A stretch of DNA of 64,000 nt from Nostoc linckia NIES-25. Its GTDB lineage: Bacteria; Cyanobacteriota; Cyanobacteriia; Cyanobacteriales; Nostocaceae. A program made the translations under genes and the position numbers. Each line of letters begins with the position of its first letter. Positions within the stretch are counted from its first letter, which is position 1. Shown one piece after another: positions 50,712 through 61,200 of this stretch. The stretch spans positions 4,845,074 through 4,909,073 of the forward strand of contig NZ_AP018222.1 of the NCBI RefSeq assembly GCF_002368035.1, in the 5' to 3' direction. A model generated the notes under the pieces. It was not told where the DNA came from and searched no databases. It saw nothing but the letters and a program-made list of their open reading frames with translations.

Positions 50712-53700
50712 ATGCATAACCTTAGTATGTTAACCTTACCTGGCTATACAATTTTTAATCAAATCTACGAAAGTAATAATTCTTCAGTTTATCGAGGACA
50801 TCGAGACCAAGATTGCCAACCTGTAATTCTCAAATTTTTAAAACAAGATTATCCCACTCCATCAGCATTAGTAAGATATAAACAAGAATACGAAATTACA
50901 AAAAACTTAGACTTGGATGGAGTAATTAAAGTCTACAGCTTGGAAAAATATCAAAACAGTCTGGTAATGATATTAGAAGATTTTGGTGGAGATTCCTTAA
51001 AATCTATAATTAATCACCAAGAAATCACTTTAATAGAATTTTTATTGCTAGCTATTAAAATTACTAAAGCCTTAGGTAAAATTCACCTAAAAAATATTAT
51101 TCATAAAGATATTAACCCTAGTAATATTGTTATTAACTCTAGTACATCTCAAGTCAAAATCATAGATTTTGGTATTTCAACTGTATTAACTCATGAAAAT
51201 CCTACTATTAAAAATCCTAATGTTTTAGAAGGAACAATTGCCTACATCTCACCAGAGCAGACAGGTAGAATGAACCGAGCAATGGATTATCGCACCGATT
51301 TTTACTCGCTTGGTGTCACTTTTTATGAACTACTAACACAACAATTACCCTGTAATTATGTTGATGCAATGGAGTTAGTCCATTGCCATATTGCGAAACA
51401 ACCAGCTTCACCTTATGAAATTAATCCAGAAATACCCAAACCAATTTCAGAGATTGTAATGAAGCTGTTAGCTAAAACAGTGGAAGAAAGATATCAAACT
51501 ACTTGGGGAATTATTGCTGATTTAGAAATGTGCCTAACACAATTACAAACTCAAGGTTACATTTCTGATTTTGTACTTGCACAACAAGATATTTCTAGTA
51601 AATTTCAGATTCCACAAAAACTGTATGGTAGAGAACAAGAAGTTATTACCCTGCTAGCAGCTTTTGAACACGTGAGTGCAGGAACAAAAGAAACGATTTT
51701 AGTATCGGGATACTCTGGCATTGGCAAATCAGCGTTAGTACAAGAAATATATAAACCAATTACTAAAGCTAGAGGTTATTTTATTTCCGGTAAATTCGAT
51801 CAATTTCAACGTAATATTCCTTATTCAGGTATAGTCAAAGCCTTTCAGTCATTAGTTAGACAATTATTAACTGAAAGTCAAGATCAACTAAATCAATGGC
51901 AAGAAAAACTTTCCAACGCTCTTGGTGCTAATGGCCAGGTAATTATTGATGTAATCCCTGAAATCGAACTGATAATTGGTAAACAATCTCCAGTACAAGA
52001 ACTAGGAGCTTCAGAAGCTCAAAACCGCTTTAATTTAGTTTTTCAAAATTTTATCCATGTATTTTGTTCGTTAGAGCATCCTCTAGTAATTTTTTTAGAT
52101 GATTTACAGTGGGCTGATTTAGCTACTCTGAAATTGCTAGAAGTAATTATGACTGACGAGGAAATCCATTATCTGTTTTTAATTGGAGCATATCGAGATA
52201 ATGAAGTCGATTCTAGACATCCATTAGTAATGACTCTTGACTCTCTGCACTCTCAAGCCGCTATTATCAACAATATTACTTTAGTTCCTTTAGAAATTAC
52301 ACACGTTAACAAGTTAATTACTGAGACACTGCATAGCGACAATTTTACTATTCAACCGTTAGCTGAATTAGTCCTACGTAAAACTTCTGGAAACCCTTTC
52401 TTTGTTAATCAATTTATCAAAACTCTATATCAAGAAAATCTTTTAATTTTTCAACCTCCATCAGCAAGTAGTAAAGCCTTATGGCAATGGAATATATCCG
52501 ATATTGAGGCAGTAGATATTACTGATAATGTTGTAGAGCTAATGATTGGGAAATTAAAGAAACTCCCTGATGCAACACAGCAACTTTTACAGTTAGCTGC
52601 TTGTGCAGGTAATACATTTGATTTGCATACACTTTCTATTATTAGCGAAAAATCTGCATCACTAGCTTTTCAAGACCTTTTCCCAGCAATTCAAGAAAGC
52701 TTAATTTTACCTCTTTCAGATCTAGAAATTACGTCAGAAGAAGTAATTAATGCTCGTCTGGTAATTTTCAGTTTTAGATTTCTGCATGACCGGGTGCAAC
52801 AAGCAGCTTACGCACTCATTCTCAAAGAACATAAAAAACAAGTTCATCTCAAAATTGGTCAACTACTTTTCCAAAATACTAGTGCTACTGAACTTGAGGA
52901 AAAAATATTTGATATTGTGAACCATCTTAATAGTGGCGTGGAGTTAATTGATGATTTAAATCAAAAACTTCAATTAGCCGAGTTAAATTTAATTGCAGGT
53001 AAGAAAGCTAAAGATTCAATGGCTTATGCCGCTGCTAGAGAGTATTTAATCGCGGCTATAGATTGTTTAACTGTAGATAGATGGAAGCAAGATTATAATT
53101 TAACTTTAAAAATTTACAAAGAACGAGCAGAAATTGAGTACTTAAATGGAAATTTTGAGGAATCTGAAGCATTAATCAGATTAATATTAACTCAAGCAAA
53201 ATCAGCTATTGAAAAAGCAGAAGTTTATAATATCCTGATTGTGCAGTATACCTTACTAACTAAATATGAAGAAGCAATTCAAGCTGGACGGGAAGCATTA
53301 GCATTGCTAGGAATTAATTTACCAGAAAAGGTAGAAGATCTAGAAGCGGTGCTTCCTGGGGAAATAGCTGAAGCTAAAGCTTATTTAGGAGATAAAAAAA
53401 TTGCTTCATTAATTCATAAAGAAAAAATGAAATCTCCCAAATACAAAGTGGCATTAAAAGTATTGGGTCACATGGGGCCACTAACATTTTTTTCTCATCA
53501 AGCTTTATGGAAAATTACTGTTATTAAAGCAATTAACTTGTCTTTTAAATATGGTTTTGTGGCGGGGGGTTCTTATTGCTACTCTTGCTATGGCATTATG
53601 CTAAGTTGCATCTTAGAAGATTTTCAGTCTGGCTACGAGTTTGGGCTGCTATCTTTAAAACTAAGTGAACTGACAAATAACTTAGGTCAAAACTGTCAAG

Positions 53701-56042
53701 ATAGTGTGATATTTGCTAATTATTTAAATTGTTGGATGAATCATGTTAAAACTACTGTTGATATTAACAACGAAGGTTATAAAATCGGGCTACAGTCTGG
53801 AAATTTGCAATGGGCGGGATATAATCGGATGTTTCAAACCATAACCCTTTTCTTCCAAGGGTTAAATTTGGAACTTCTTTTAGACAAAATAGCTAGTTTT
53901 ATTTTATTTTGTGAAAAAACTCAAAACCAATGGGCTGCTGATATTATTTTAGCTAATAAACTAGCTGTACTAAATTTGATGGGAGAAACAGATGAATTAA
54001 GAGATTCGCAGTATCTAGAAATGTTCCATCAGCATAAGAGTATGGCAGCTATTTGTGAATACCATGTTCTGAAATCTCAGGTTTTTTATAATTACGATCG
54101 CTACGATGAAGCACAAAAATGGTCAAGCTCGGCTGCTGAAATTCTCGATTATTTAATGGGGCATATTTCTAGCTGTCATCATTACTTTTATTACTCATTA
54201 ACTCTCACAGCAATTTATTCATCTGCTTCTCAAGCAGAGAAAGAAAGATATTTTAATTTATTAACTGATAACCAAATCAAATTAAAAAAATGGGCAGAAC
54301 AATGCCCAGATAATTTCTGGCACAAATATTTGTTAGTAGAAGCAGAAATAGCGCGGATTTCGGGTAAAGTCGTAGAAGCAATGGAGTTGTATGATAAAGC
54401 GATCGCTTCTGCTAGAGACCATGAATTTATCCAAGATGAAGCTTTAGCTAATGAACTTGCAGCTAAATTTTGGTTATCAAAAGGTAAAGAAGATTTTGCT
54501 AAAACTTATATGATGAAAGCTCACTATAGTTACCGACTTTGGGGAGCTTCCGGCAAAGTAAAAGATTTAGAAACAAAATACCCGAAGTTGTTGATTAGAG
54601 AAGTACTCAAGACAACCACCAAAATTAAGGATATTGAAATCACAACTGCTTCTACTACTACTAGTATGGGAGTCACCCTAGATTTAGCCACAGTTATGAA
54701 AGCAGCACAAGCTATTTCTGGTGAAATAGTTTTGAGCAATTTACTTGCTAGATTAATGAGAATAGTAATTGAAAATGCTGGTGCTCAAAGAGGTTGTTTA
54801 ATTTTAGAGAAACAAGGAAATTGGTTAATTGAAGCTGAAGGTGCAGTAAATAATGATGATGTAACTGTACTACAATCAATTCTTGTAAGTTCAAAAATAG
54901 CTTCTGAAGAAAAGCCAAAACTTTCGGATGCCATTATTAACTATGTGATTCACACTCAAGAAAATGTCGTTTTAAACAATGCTACTCAAGAAGGGCAATT
55001 TACCTCAGATTCTTATATTCTAGCTACTCAACCTAAATCCATTCTTTGCACTCCTTTACTATACCAAGGTAAAATTACTGGAATTCTTTACTTAGAAAAT
55101 AACCTTACTGAAGGGGCTTTTACTACAGATAGACTAGAGCTTTTAAGGATATTATCTGCTCAAATTGCTATTGCAATTGAAAATGCCCAACTCTACAAAA
55201 ATTTGCAAGAATTCAATCAAAACTTAGAAGAACTAGTCACTAAACGTACTCAAGAATTATCAGAAACATTAGTTAATTTAAAAGCTACGCAAAGTAAGCT
55301 TGTAGAAGCTGAAAAAATGGCTTCATTAGGAGGATTAGTTGCTGGGGTTGCTCATGAAATTAATACTCCAGTAGGAATTGGTGTTACTGTTGCTTCGGCT
55401 TTGGTAGAACATACTTCAGAGTTTTGTGCTAAATATCAAAGTGGCGCGATGAAACGCTCTGATTTAGAAAAGTTTTTCGATTTAACTACCCAAAGCGGCA
55501 ATACGCTTTTAATTAACTTAAATCGAGCAGCAGAATTAATTCAAAGTTTTAAGCAAGTAGCAGTAGATCAATCTAGCGAAGTACAACGCGTATTTAACTT
55601 TAAAAATTACCTGAATGAGATTTTAATTCAATTGCGACCTAAATTGAAAATGAGTAAACATAGAATTGAAATTTATGGACAAGAAAATATTACTTTAGAC
55701 TCTTATCCAGGCGCGTTGTCGCAAGTTGTGACTAATTTGCTGATGAATTCTTTGATTCATGCTTACGAACCTGAAGATTCAGGTAAGTTGATTTTTAATT
55801 TCCAGCAAGTTAACGAACAACTGCACATAGAATATGCTGATGATGGTAAAGGTATACCTGCCGAAAATTTAAGTAAAATTTTTGAGCCTTTCTTTACTAC
55901 CAAACGCAGTCAAGGTGGTAGCGGATTAGGATTAAATCTTGTTTATAACTTAGTTACTCAAAAACTTAAGGGTGACATTGAATGCCAAAGTGAGTTGGGA
56001 AAAGGAACGAAGTTTATTATTAATTTCCCTATGCGATTATAG
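50712..56042 (+). CDS. Ser/Thr kinase - AAA ATPase - GAF - histidine kinase fusion
   Basis: A 1776-residue multi-domain protein. The Ser/Thr kinase domain (about 8-270) has catalytic HKDINPSN (about 131) and IIDFGIS (about 151). Next is a large AAA/orphan-kinase-type ATPase with Walker A GYSGIGKS (about 332) and a Walker B-like LVIFLDDLQWAD. Then come helical TPR-like repeats (about 740-1310), a GAF domain (about 1340-1500), a HisKA H-box (GGLVAGVAHEINTPV, about 1547) and HATPase (DDGKGIPAENLSKIFEPFF, about 1713). This is the two-kinase architecture known from filamentous cyanobacteria (HstK type). No receiver domain is present; the neighbour at 56163 may be its partner. It may regulate stress or metal responses; the ligand is unknown. 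Confidence 0.9.
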   Translation: MHNLSMLTLPGYTIFNQIYESNNSSVYRGHRDQDCQPVILKFLKQDYPTPSALVRYKQEYEITKNLDLDGVIKVYSLEKYQNSLVMILEDFGGDSLKSIINHQEITLIEFLLLAIKITKALGKIHLKNIIHKDINPSNIVINSSTSQVKIIDFGISTVLTHENPTIKNPNVLEGTIAYISPEQTGRMNRAMDYRTDFYSLGVTFYELLTQQLPCNYVDAMELVHCHIAKQPASPYEINPEIPKPISEIVMKLLAKTVEERYQTTWGIIADLEMCLTQLQTQGYISDFVLAQQDISSKFQIPQKLYGREQEVITLLAAFEHVSAGTKETILVSGYSGIGKSALVQEIYKPITKARGYFISGKFDQFQRNIPYSGIVKAFQSLVRQLLTESQDQLNQWQEKLSNALGANGQVIIDVIPEIELIIGKQSPVQELGASEAQNRFNLVFQNFIHVFCSLEHPLVIFLDDLQWADLATLKLLEVIMTDEEIHYLFLIGAYRDNEVDSRHPLVMTLDSLHSQAAIINNITLVPLEITHVNKLITETLHSDNFTIQPLAELVLRKTSGNPFFVNQFIKTLYQENLLIFQPPSASSKALWQWNISDIEAVDITDNVVELMIGKLKKLPDATQQLLQLAACAGNTFDLHTLSIISEKSASLAFQDLFPAIQESLILPLSDLEITSEEVINARLVIFSFRFLHDRVQQAAYALILKEHKKQVHLKIGQLLFQNTSATELEEKIFDIVNHLNSGVELIDDLNQKLQLAELNLIAGKKAKDSMAYAAAREYLIAAIDCLTVDRWKQDYNLTLKIYKERAEIEYLNGNFEESEALIRLILTQAKSAIEKAEVYNILIVQYTLLTKYEEAIQAGREALALLGINLPEKVEDLEAVLPGEIAEAKAYLGDKKIASLIHKEKMKSPKYKVALKVLGHMGPLTFFSHQALWKITVIKAINLSFKYGFVAGGSYCYSCYGIMLSCILEDFQSGYEFGLLSLKLSELTNNLGQNCQDSVIFANYLNCWMNHVKTTVDINNEGYKIGLQSGNLQWAGYNRMFQTITLFFQGLNLELLLDKIASFILFCEKTQNQWAADIILANKLAVLNLMGETDELRDSQYLEMFHQHKSMAAICEYHVLKSQVFYNYDRYDEAQKWSSSAAEILDYLMGHISSCHHYFYYSLTLTAIYSSASQAEKERYFNLLTDNQIKLKKWAEQCPDNFWHKYLLVEAEIARISGKVVEAMELYDKAIASARDHEFIQDEALANELAAKFWLSKGKEDFAKTYMMKAHYSYRLWGASGKVKDLETKYPKLLIREVLKTTTKIKDIEITTASTTTSMGVTLDLATVMKAAQAISGEIVLSNLLARLMRIVIENAGAQRGCLILEKQGNWLIEAEGAVNNDDVTVLQSILVSSKIASEEKPKLSDAIINYVIHTQENVVLNNATQEGQFTSDSYILATQPKSILCTPLLYQGKITGILYLENNLTEGAFTTDRLELLRILSAQIAIAIENAQLYKNLQEFNQNLEELVTKRTQELSETLVNLKATQSKLVEAEKMASLGGLVAGVAHEINTPVGIGVTVASALVEHTSEFCAKYQSGAMKRSDLEKFFDLTTQSGNTLLINLNRAAELIQSFKQVAVDQSSEVQRVFNFKNYLNEILIQLRPKLKMSKHRIEIYGQENITLDSYPGALSQVVTNLLMNSLIHAYEPEDSGKLIFNFQQVNEQLHIEYADDGKGIPAENLSKIFEPFFTTKRSQGGSGLGLNLVYNLVTQKLKGDIECQSELGKGTKFIINFPMRL

Positions 56043-56162
56043 GAATGTAGAGGGAGAGATAAAGGTTCTAAAGTAGAGTTATTTCTAGCTCATTGAAGAC
56101 TGCAAGAAAAGCGATCGCATCAATTAAATAAGTACCATTAATTTTTTATAGGATAATTTTTT

Positions 56163-57644
56163 ATGCTACAAAATAGTTTTAATGTTGTGGAAGAACAATT
56201 ATTTACAAATATAGTTTGCTTAAATAGCGATAGTTCAAACAACTTAGATGATGAGTTAGTGTTTGCTGCTGAAGTAGATGATGAATTATTTACTGAAAGC
56301 TGGAAAATTTTAATTGTAGATGATGAATCGGAAGTTCATACTGCCACTAATATTGCCCTCACTAACTTTGTTTTTGAAGATAAATCTTTAGCTTTTTTAA
56401 ATGCTTACTCAGCTAGTCACGCTAAACAGCTAATTGAAGAAAATTCGGATATTGCCATAATTCTCTTAGATGTAATTATGGAAACAGATAATGCGGGGCT
56501 TGAGTTTGTTCAATATGTCAGGGAAGTTTTAGGTAATCAATTAGTACGAATTATTTTACGCACTGGGCAACCAGGACACGTACCAGAAAAGGAAATTATT
56601 TTTAATTATGATATTAACGATTATAAAACTAAAACTGAATTAACGAGCCAAAAGTTATACACTACAATGCTAACGGCTTTAAGAAGTTATTCTTTAAGTC
56701 AAAGGTTACAGTTAGAAATAGAACGATGTCAACAAACAGAAATGGCACTGCGTGACAGCGAACGCAGAGAACGAGAAAAAGCAATTGCTTTAGAAAATTC
56801 TTTAAAGGCTCTGCAACATACTCAATTGCAGTTAGTACAAAGTGAGAAAATGTCTAGTTTGGGTCAACTTGTTGCAGGTATAGCTCATGAAATTAATAAT
56901 CCAGTCAATTTTATTTATGGGAATCTCTTACCTACACAGGAATATATTCAGCAATTAATCGAGTTAGTAGAAATTTACGAATTACACTATCCAAATCCTG
57001 CACCAGAAATTACCGATCGCATTGAAGAAATAGACTTAGAATTTGTAATTTCCGATTTACCAAAACTACTGTCTTCGATGAAATTAGGTGCCGATCGCAT
57101 TCGCCAGATTGTGCTATCTCTGCGGAATTTTTCCCGTTTAGATGACACTCAAAAGAAGCCAGTTAATATACATGAAGGTATTGATAGTACCCTTATGATA
57201 TTACAACATCGATTAAAAGCTAACTCGGAACGTGTAGCTATTGAGGTGATAAAAAAATATGGCACGTTGCCATTAGTCACCTGTTATGCTGGTCAGCTAA
57301 ATCAAGTTTTTATGAATCTTTTAGCTAATGCCATTGATGCTTTAGAAGATGCTGATTGCGCTGAAGATTGCCTAACTTCTCAGCCGCAAATTATTATTGA
57401 TACCGAAACAGTCGGAGGCGATCGCGTCAGGATATCAATAGCCGATAATGGTGTTGGAATGACAGAGAATGTCCGCTCTAGAATTTTTAACTCTTTCTTC
57501 ACCACCAAACCTATGGGCAAAGGCACAGGTATGGGATTATCAATTAGCCAGCAAATTGTGGCAGAAAAGCACAGCGGTCAATTGGAGTGTGTTTCTTCAC
57601 ACTGTCAGGGAACAAAGTTTATTATTGAAATTCCAATTGCTTAA
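56163..57644 (+). CDS. Receiver-histidine kinase hybrid
   Basis: A 493-residue protein. N-terminal receiver domain (about 50-165) with KILIVDDES and the phospho-Asp in IILLDVIM (about 102). A coiled coil (about 180-220) leads to a HisKA box (GQLVAGIAHEINNPVNF, H about 241) and a HATPase with SIADNGVGMTENV and GTGMGLSISQQI. No sensory membrane domain is seen, so it is probably cytoplasmic and acts after another kinase. The gene is 120 bp after the 1776-residue kinase on the same strand, which fits a phosphorelay pair. Confidence 0.9.
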   Translation: MLQNSFNVVEEQLFTNIVCLNSDSSNNLDDELVFAAEVDDELFTESWKILIVDDESEVHTATNIALTNFVFEDKSLAFLNAYSASHAKQLIEENSDIAIILLDVIMETDNAGLEFVQYVREVLGNQLVRIILRTGQPGHVPEKEIIFNYDINDYKTKTELTSQKLYTTMLTALRSYSLSQRLQLEIERCQQTEMALRDSERREREKAIALENSLKALQHTQLQLVQSEKMSSLGQLVAGIAHEINNPVNFIYGNLLPTQEYIQQLIELVEIYELHYPNPAPEITDRIEEIDLEFVISDLPKLLSSMKLGADRIRQIVLSLRNFSRLDDTQKKPVNIHEGIDSTLMILQHRLKANSERVAIEVIKKYGTLPLVTCYAGQLNQVFMNLLANAIDALEDADCAEDCLTSQPQIIIDTETVGGDRVRISIADNGVGMTENVRSRIFNSFFTTKPMGKGTGMGLSISQQIVAEKHSGQLECVSSHCQGTKFIIEIPIA

Positions 57645-58005
57645 GAAACTGTAGTAGGAGAATTCAGAATTCAGAAGTGGAAAGAACGTTTTGATGGCTT
57701 GATTGATGCCACGGATTATTTCTGTTTTAAGCTGTTCTCTTTGCTCTAAAATGCTTATTGTAGTGGTTTCAATACTGTTCGGAGAAGATCCCCCCGCCTG
57801 TGGCGACCCCCTTTTTAAGGGGGTAATTAGAAGAAAAAGCCCCCCTTTTTAAGGGGGGTTGGGGGGATCTTCGAGGGATAAACACGTTAACTGAACCGTA
57901 TTGGTAGTGGTTCCCCATCGCATGAGTTACAAAAATTTGTAGGGGCGTCAAGGTTGGTGCTCCTAGCTTGTAAATCATCAAAGCGAGAATTGCTATAAAC
58001 AATCG
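57645..58005. other. Intergenic region carrying a repeat element
   Basis: A 361-bp gap after the receiver-kinase gene. It is largely occupied by the inverted-repeat element at 57770-57901. Nothing else is supported. Confidence 0.65.
57770..57901. mobile_element. MITE-like element, relative of 19141-19378
   Basis: Ends AATACTGTTCGG and CTGAACCGTATT are inverted repeats. Inside are GATCCCCCC, CCTTTTTAAGGGGG and GGGGGGATCTTCGAGGGATA. The right portion, read in reverse, matches the left end of the element at 19141. It has no coding capacity. Confidence 0.7.
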
Positions 58006-58239
58006 ATGGTGTTATTTATGCCTAACGATCGCGAAGATTTAATTGAAGCTGTTAACAATTTAAGAACAACTATAATCAGTGGTTTTATAGTTACTTGTGG
58101 AGTTTTAATGATGTGTACTAGTTTAGTATGCATAATTACTACAAAAAGTTCTTTAAATTTTATAGATTATGGCTTTACATTCTTTGTTTTTTTGGTTGGT
58201 TTTTCATTTTGTTGTACTAATGTAAAAAACTTAGATTAA
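58006..58239 (+). CDS. Small two-helix membrane protein of unknown function
   Basis: A 77-residue frame; MPNDREDLIEAVNNLRTTII (start 58018) is an equally good start. A short amphipathic N-terminal helix is followed by two hydrophobic segments (about 27-46 and 56-72), ending in KNLD. No family is recognised. It lies between an end-on kinase gene and the convergent sensor kinase. It is reported because the residue pattern is that of a real small membrane protein; moderately unsure. Confidence 0.5.
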   Translation: MVLFMPNDREDLIEAVNNLRTTIISGFIVTCGVLMMCTSLVCIITTKSSLNFIDYGFTFFVFLVGFSFCCTNVKNLD

Positions 58240-58261
58240 TGGCGTTTCTTCCGATCTTTAG

Positions 58262-61200
58262 TTAAGTATTATGGACATGATATAAGCTGGCGATCGCTTC
58301 TATTAATTCCGCTGGCTCTACTGGTTTGGCGATATGTTTGTGAAATCCTGCTGCAAGCACTTGTTTGGCGTTCACTTCTCCAGCATAGGCGGTAAGTGCG
58401 ATCGCTGGAATTTGTCCTCCCTGTTCCGGCGGCAGTGTTCTCAACTCTCGGATAAACATACATCCATCTACCTCTGGCATTCCAATGTCACTTAATAGTA
58501 CATCTGGTAGAGATTGCTTTAAGGCTATTAGTGCTTCATCTGCTGATGCCACAGATGTCACACTTGCTCCATATTCCTCTAGCAAAAAGACAATGAATTC
58601 TCGCGTATCGGCATCATCATCCACTACTAAAATTTTGAGATCGTTTAAATTTGAGGATGACTCGAAGTCGCTAATATCTTGTTTACTCTCTAATGCCTGT
58701 TGAATCAGCGGTAGTCTAACAGTAAAAGTGGCACCGCGATTTTCACCCTCACTTTGCACTTGGACTGTGCCGCCATGCAGTTCTACTAAGTGACGAACGA
58801 TCGCTAATCCTAATCCCAATCCCCCAAATTTTCTAGTGGTGCTGCTGTTTTCTTGGCGAAAATATTCAAACACATAGGGCAAAAAGTTAGGATCGATGCC
58901 TTTGCCTGTGTCGGTGACTGTGATTTGGGCATAGGGAGTGCTGAGTGAGGAGTTATGAGTTGGGAGTGAGGAGTTATTCTCCTTGTCTCCCCCATCTCCC
59001 CATCCCCCTATCTCCCCATCTCCCCATTCTCCCCATCCCCCTATCTCCCCATCTCCCCATCCCCCCACTGCTTCAAGTCGAATCTCAACTCGTCCGCCCT
59101 CTGGTGTAAATTTAACGGCGTTTGAAAGCAGATTCCAAACTACCTGTTGCAATCGGCTGGAGTCGCCTAAAACTTGTCCCAGATTTGGTTCTAAGCTGAC
59201 GTGCATCTTAATTGATTTGGCTTCTGCTGAGAGGCGTACTGTCTCCATTGCTGCGTAAATTACAGATGCTAAATCAACTTGGAGGATGTTTAAGCTGAGT
59301 TTACCTTGTAAAATCCGGGAAATATCCAACAAGTCTTCGATTAATTGAGCTTGTAATTGAGCATTGCGTTCGATAGTTTTGAGGGCTTGAGGAATTGTTT
59401 TTTCATCAAGTTTTCTGGTTTGGAGTAACTTCGCCCATCCAAGAATTGGGTTGAGTGGCGATCGCAATTCATGGGAAAGTACTGCTAAAAATTCGTCTTT
59501 AATGCGGTTGGCGTTTTCTGCTGCTTCTCGTGCAGTCTGCTCTGCTTCGTATAAACGCGCACGTTCCATTGCTTGAGCGCATTGCTGTGCTAGTGCCAGT
59601 ATAAAGGCGCGGTCATCTTGGCTCAACGTGCGATTTTCGGCAAAAGCTACGGTCATTCCGCCGATGGCGCGTCCCTCAATCGTTAATGGAATCGAAATCC
59701 AAGCATCGTAATTATATCGAGTATATTCTTGAGTCAAATTTGAGTAACGAGCCATCCTTGCTGCTGTTGTCTCTTGCCAAATAGGTTGTTTGGTTCGTAC
59801 TGCTTCTGCTAGTGGCGCGGCTGCATTAATGGAGAATCGACGCCATAAGTTTACTAGTTCTTCTTCATAACCAATTGCACGGATAATTTCTAGTTCTGTG
59901 CCGTTGTTAATTAGTTGTGCTACTAAAGCACAACTAGCTCCTAAAGCTGCCATACCTTGCTCGACAATTACTTCAGCTACTTGTGCAGAAGTTAAAGATT
60001 CAGAAAGTGCGGCGGTAATGCCTTGTAAACGAGCAGTTCGAGATGCGGCTCGTTCGGCAGCTTGTTGAGATTGCTGTGTTTCTGTGTAGAGTCGGGCGTT
60101 ATCAACAGCGATCGCTGCCCGCCGAGCCAATTCTTCAGCTAAGATTAAGCTCTGAGTATCGTAGCGACGGTTGGTACAAGATACTAAACTCATCGCTCCT
60201 AATACTCGCCCCCGAACTACAAGCAGCACGCAAATTCCAGACTGAGGATTTAGCTGTTGCAAGATTTGGAAGTGATTGGCATTTGAGGTTACTGCTTGTA
60301 TGTCTTGTGAGGAAATAAAATCGATAATTTGTGATTTCCCCGAACGTATCGCCTCAGCAACACCATATGTTTGTGCAAAATTGGGCGGATAATTTTGCAA
60401 CTGTTCTACTAATTCTTGTTTCGTTGCATCGGCGTGGGCGACTGCAACCCGGCGAATTGATTGATTTTCACCAATCATATCAATTACGCACCAATCAGCT
60501 ATTTCAGGTACTACCAAACGCGCCAAGGTTGCTAGGGTTGTTTCATAATCTAATGAGCCAGCCAAAATCTCGCTAGCTTCCGCTAAAAAGTGCAGTTTAT
60601 CTTCTGCTTGCTTGCGCTCAGTAATATCCCGCGAAGACGCTTGCATTTCTAAAATTTCTTGAGTTTGGCGATGCCCACGGCGGGCTACGCCTACGCGAAT
60701 CGCTCGCACTGTTGTTTCTAGCCAAATATAATGCCCGTATTTATGACGAGTGCGATAAGTAACGGTATAAATATCTGGTAACTCAGCATTGATTTGGTAA
60801 TTCTTGACAAGTTCGCCTAAATCTTCTGGGTGAAGCAACTCGCCGCCGTAACTACCTACTAGTTCTTCTGGTTGATACCCTAATACTGTGTAACAAGCTG
60901 GTGAAAGATATAGAAAAGTTCCATCTACTGTTGTACGTGAAATAATATCCGTGGAATTTTCCGCCAGCAGCCGAAAACGCGCTTCACTTTCTGTTAGTGC
61001 TGCTTGTGCTTGTTTGCGGATATTAATATTACGGAAATATAGCGATAGTCCTGTGGATGAAGGATAGGCGCGGACAGAAAACCAGGACTCAAAGGGTGGA
61101 TAATAATCTTCTAATTCCAGAGGCACTCCCAAAGCGACTGCTCTTTGATAAAGCTGACCAAAACTAGTATCAGTCAATTCTGGAAATTCTTGCCATAAAT

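Noticed and set aside
58983..59258. Plus-strand frame rich in SPHPPIS repeats within the kinase gene
   Set aside because: Antisense reading of the GGGGAGAT repeat insert.
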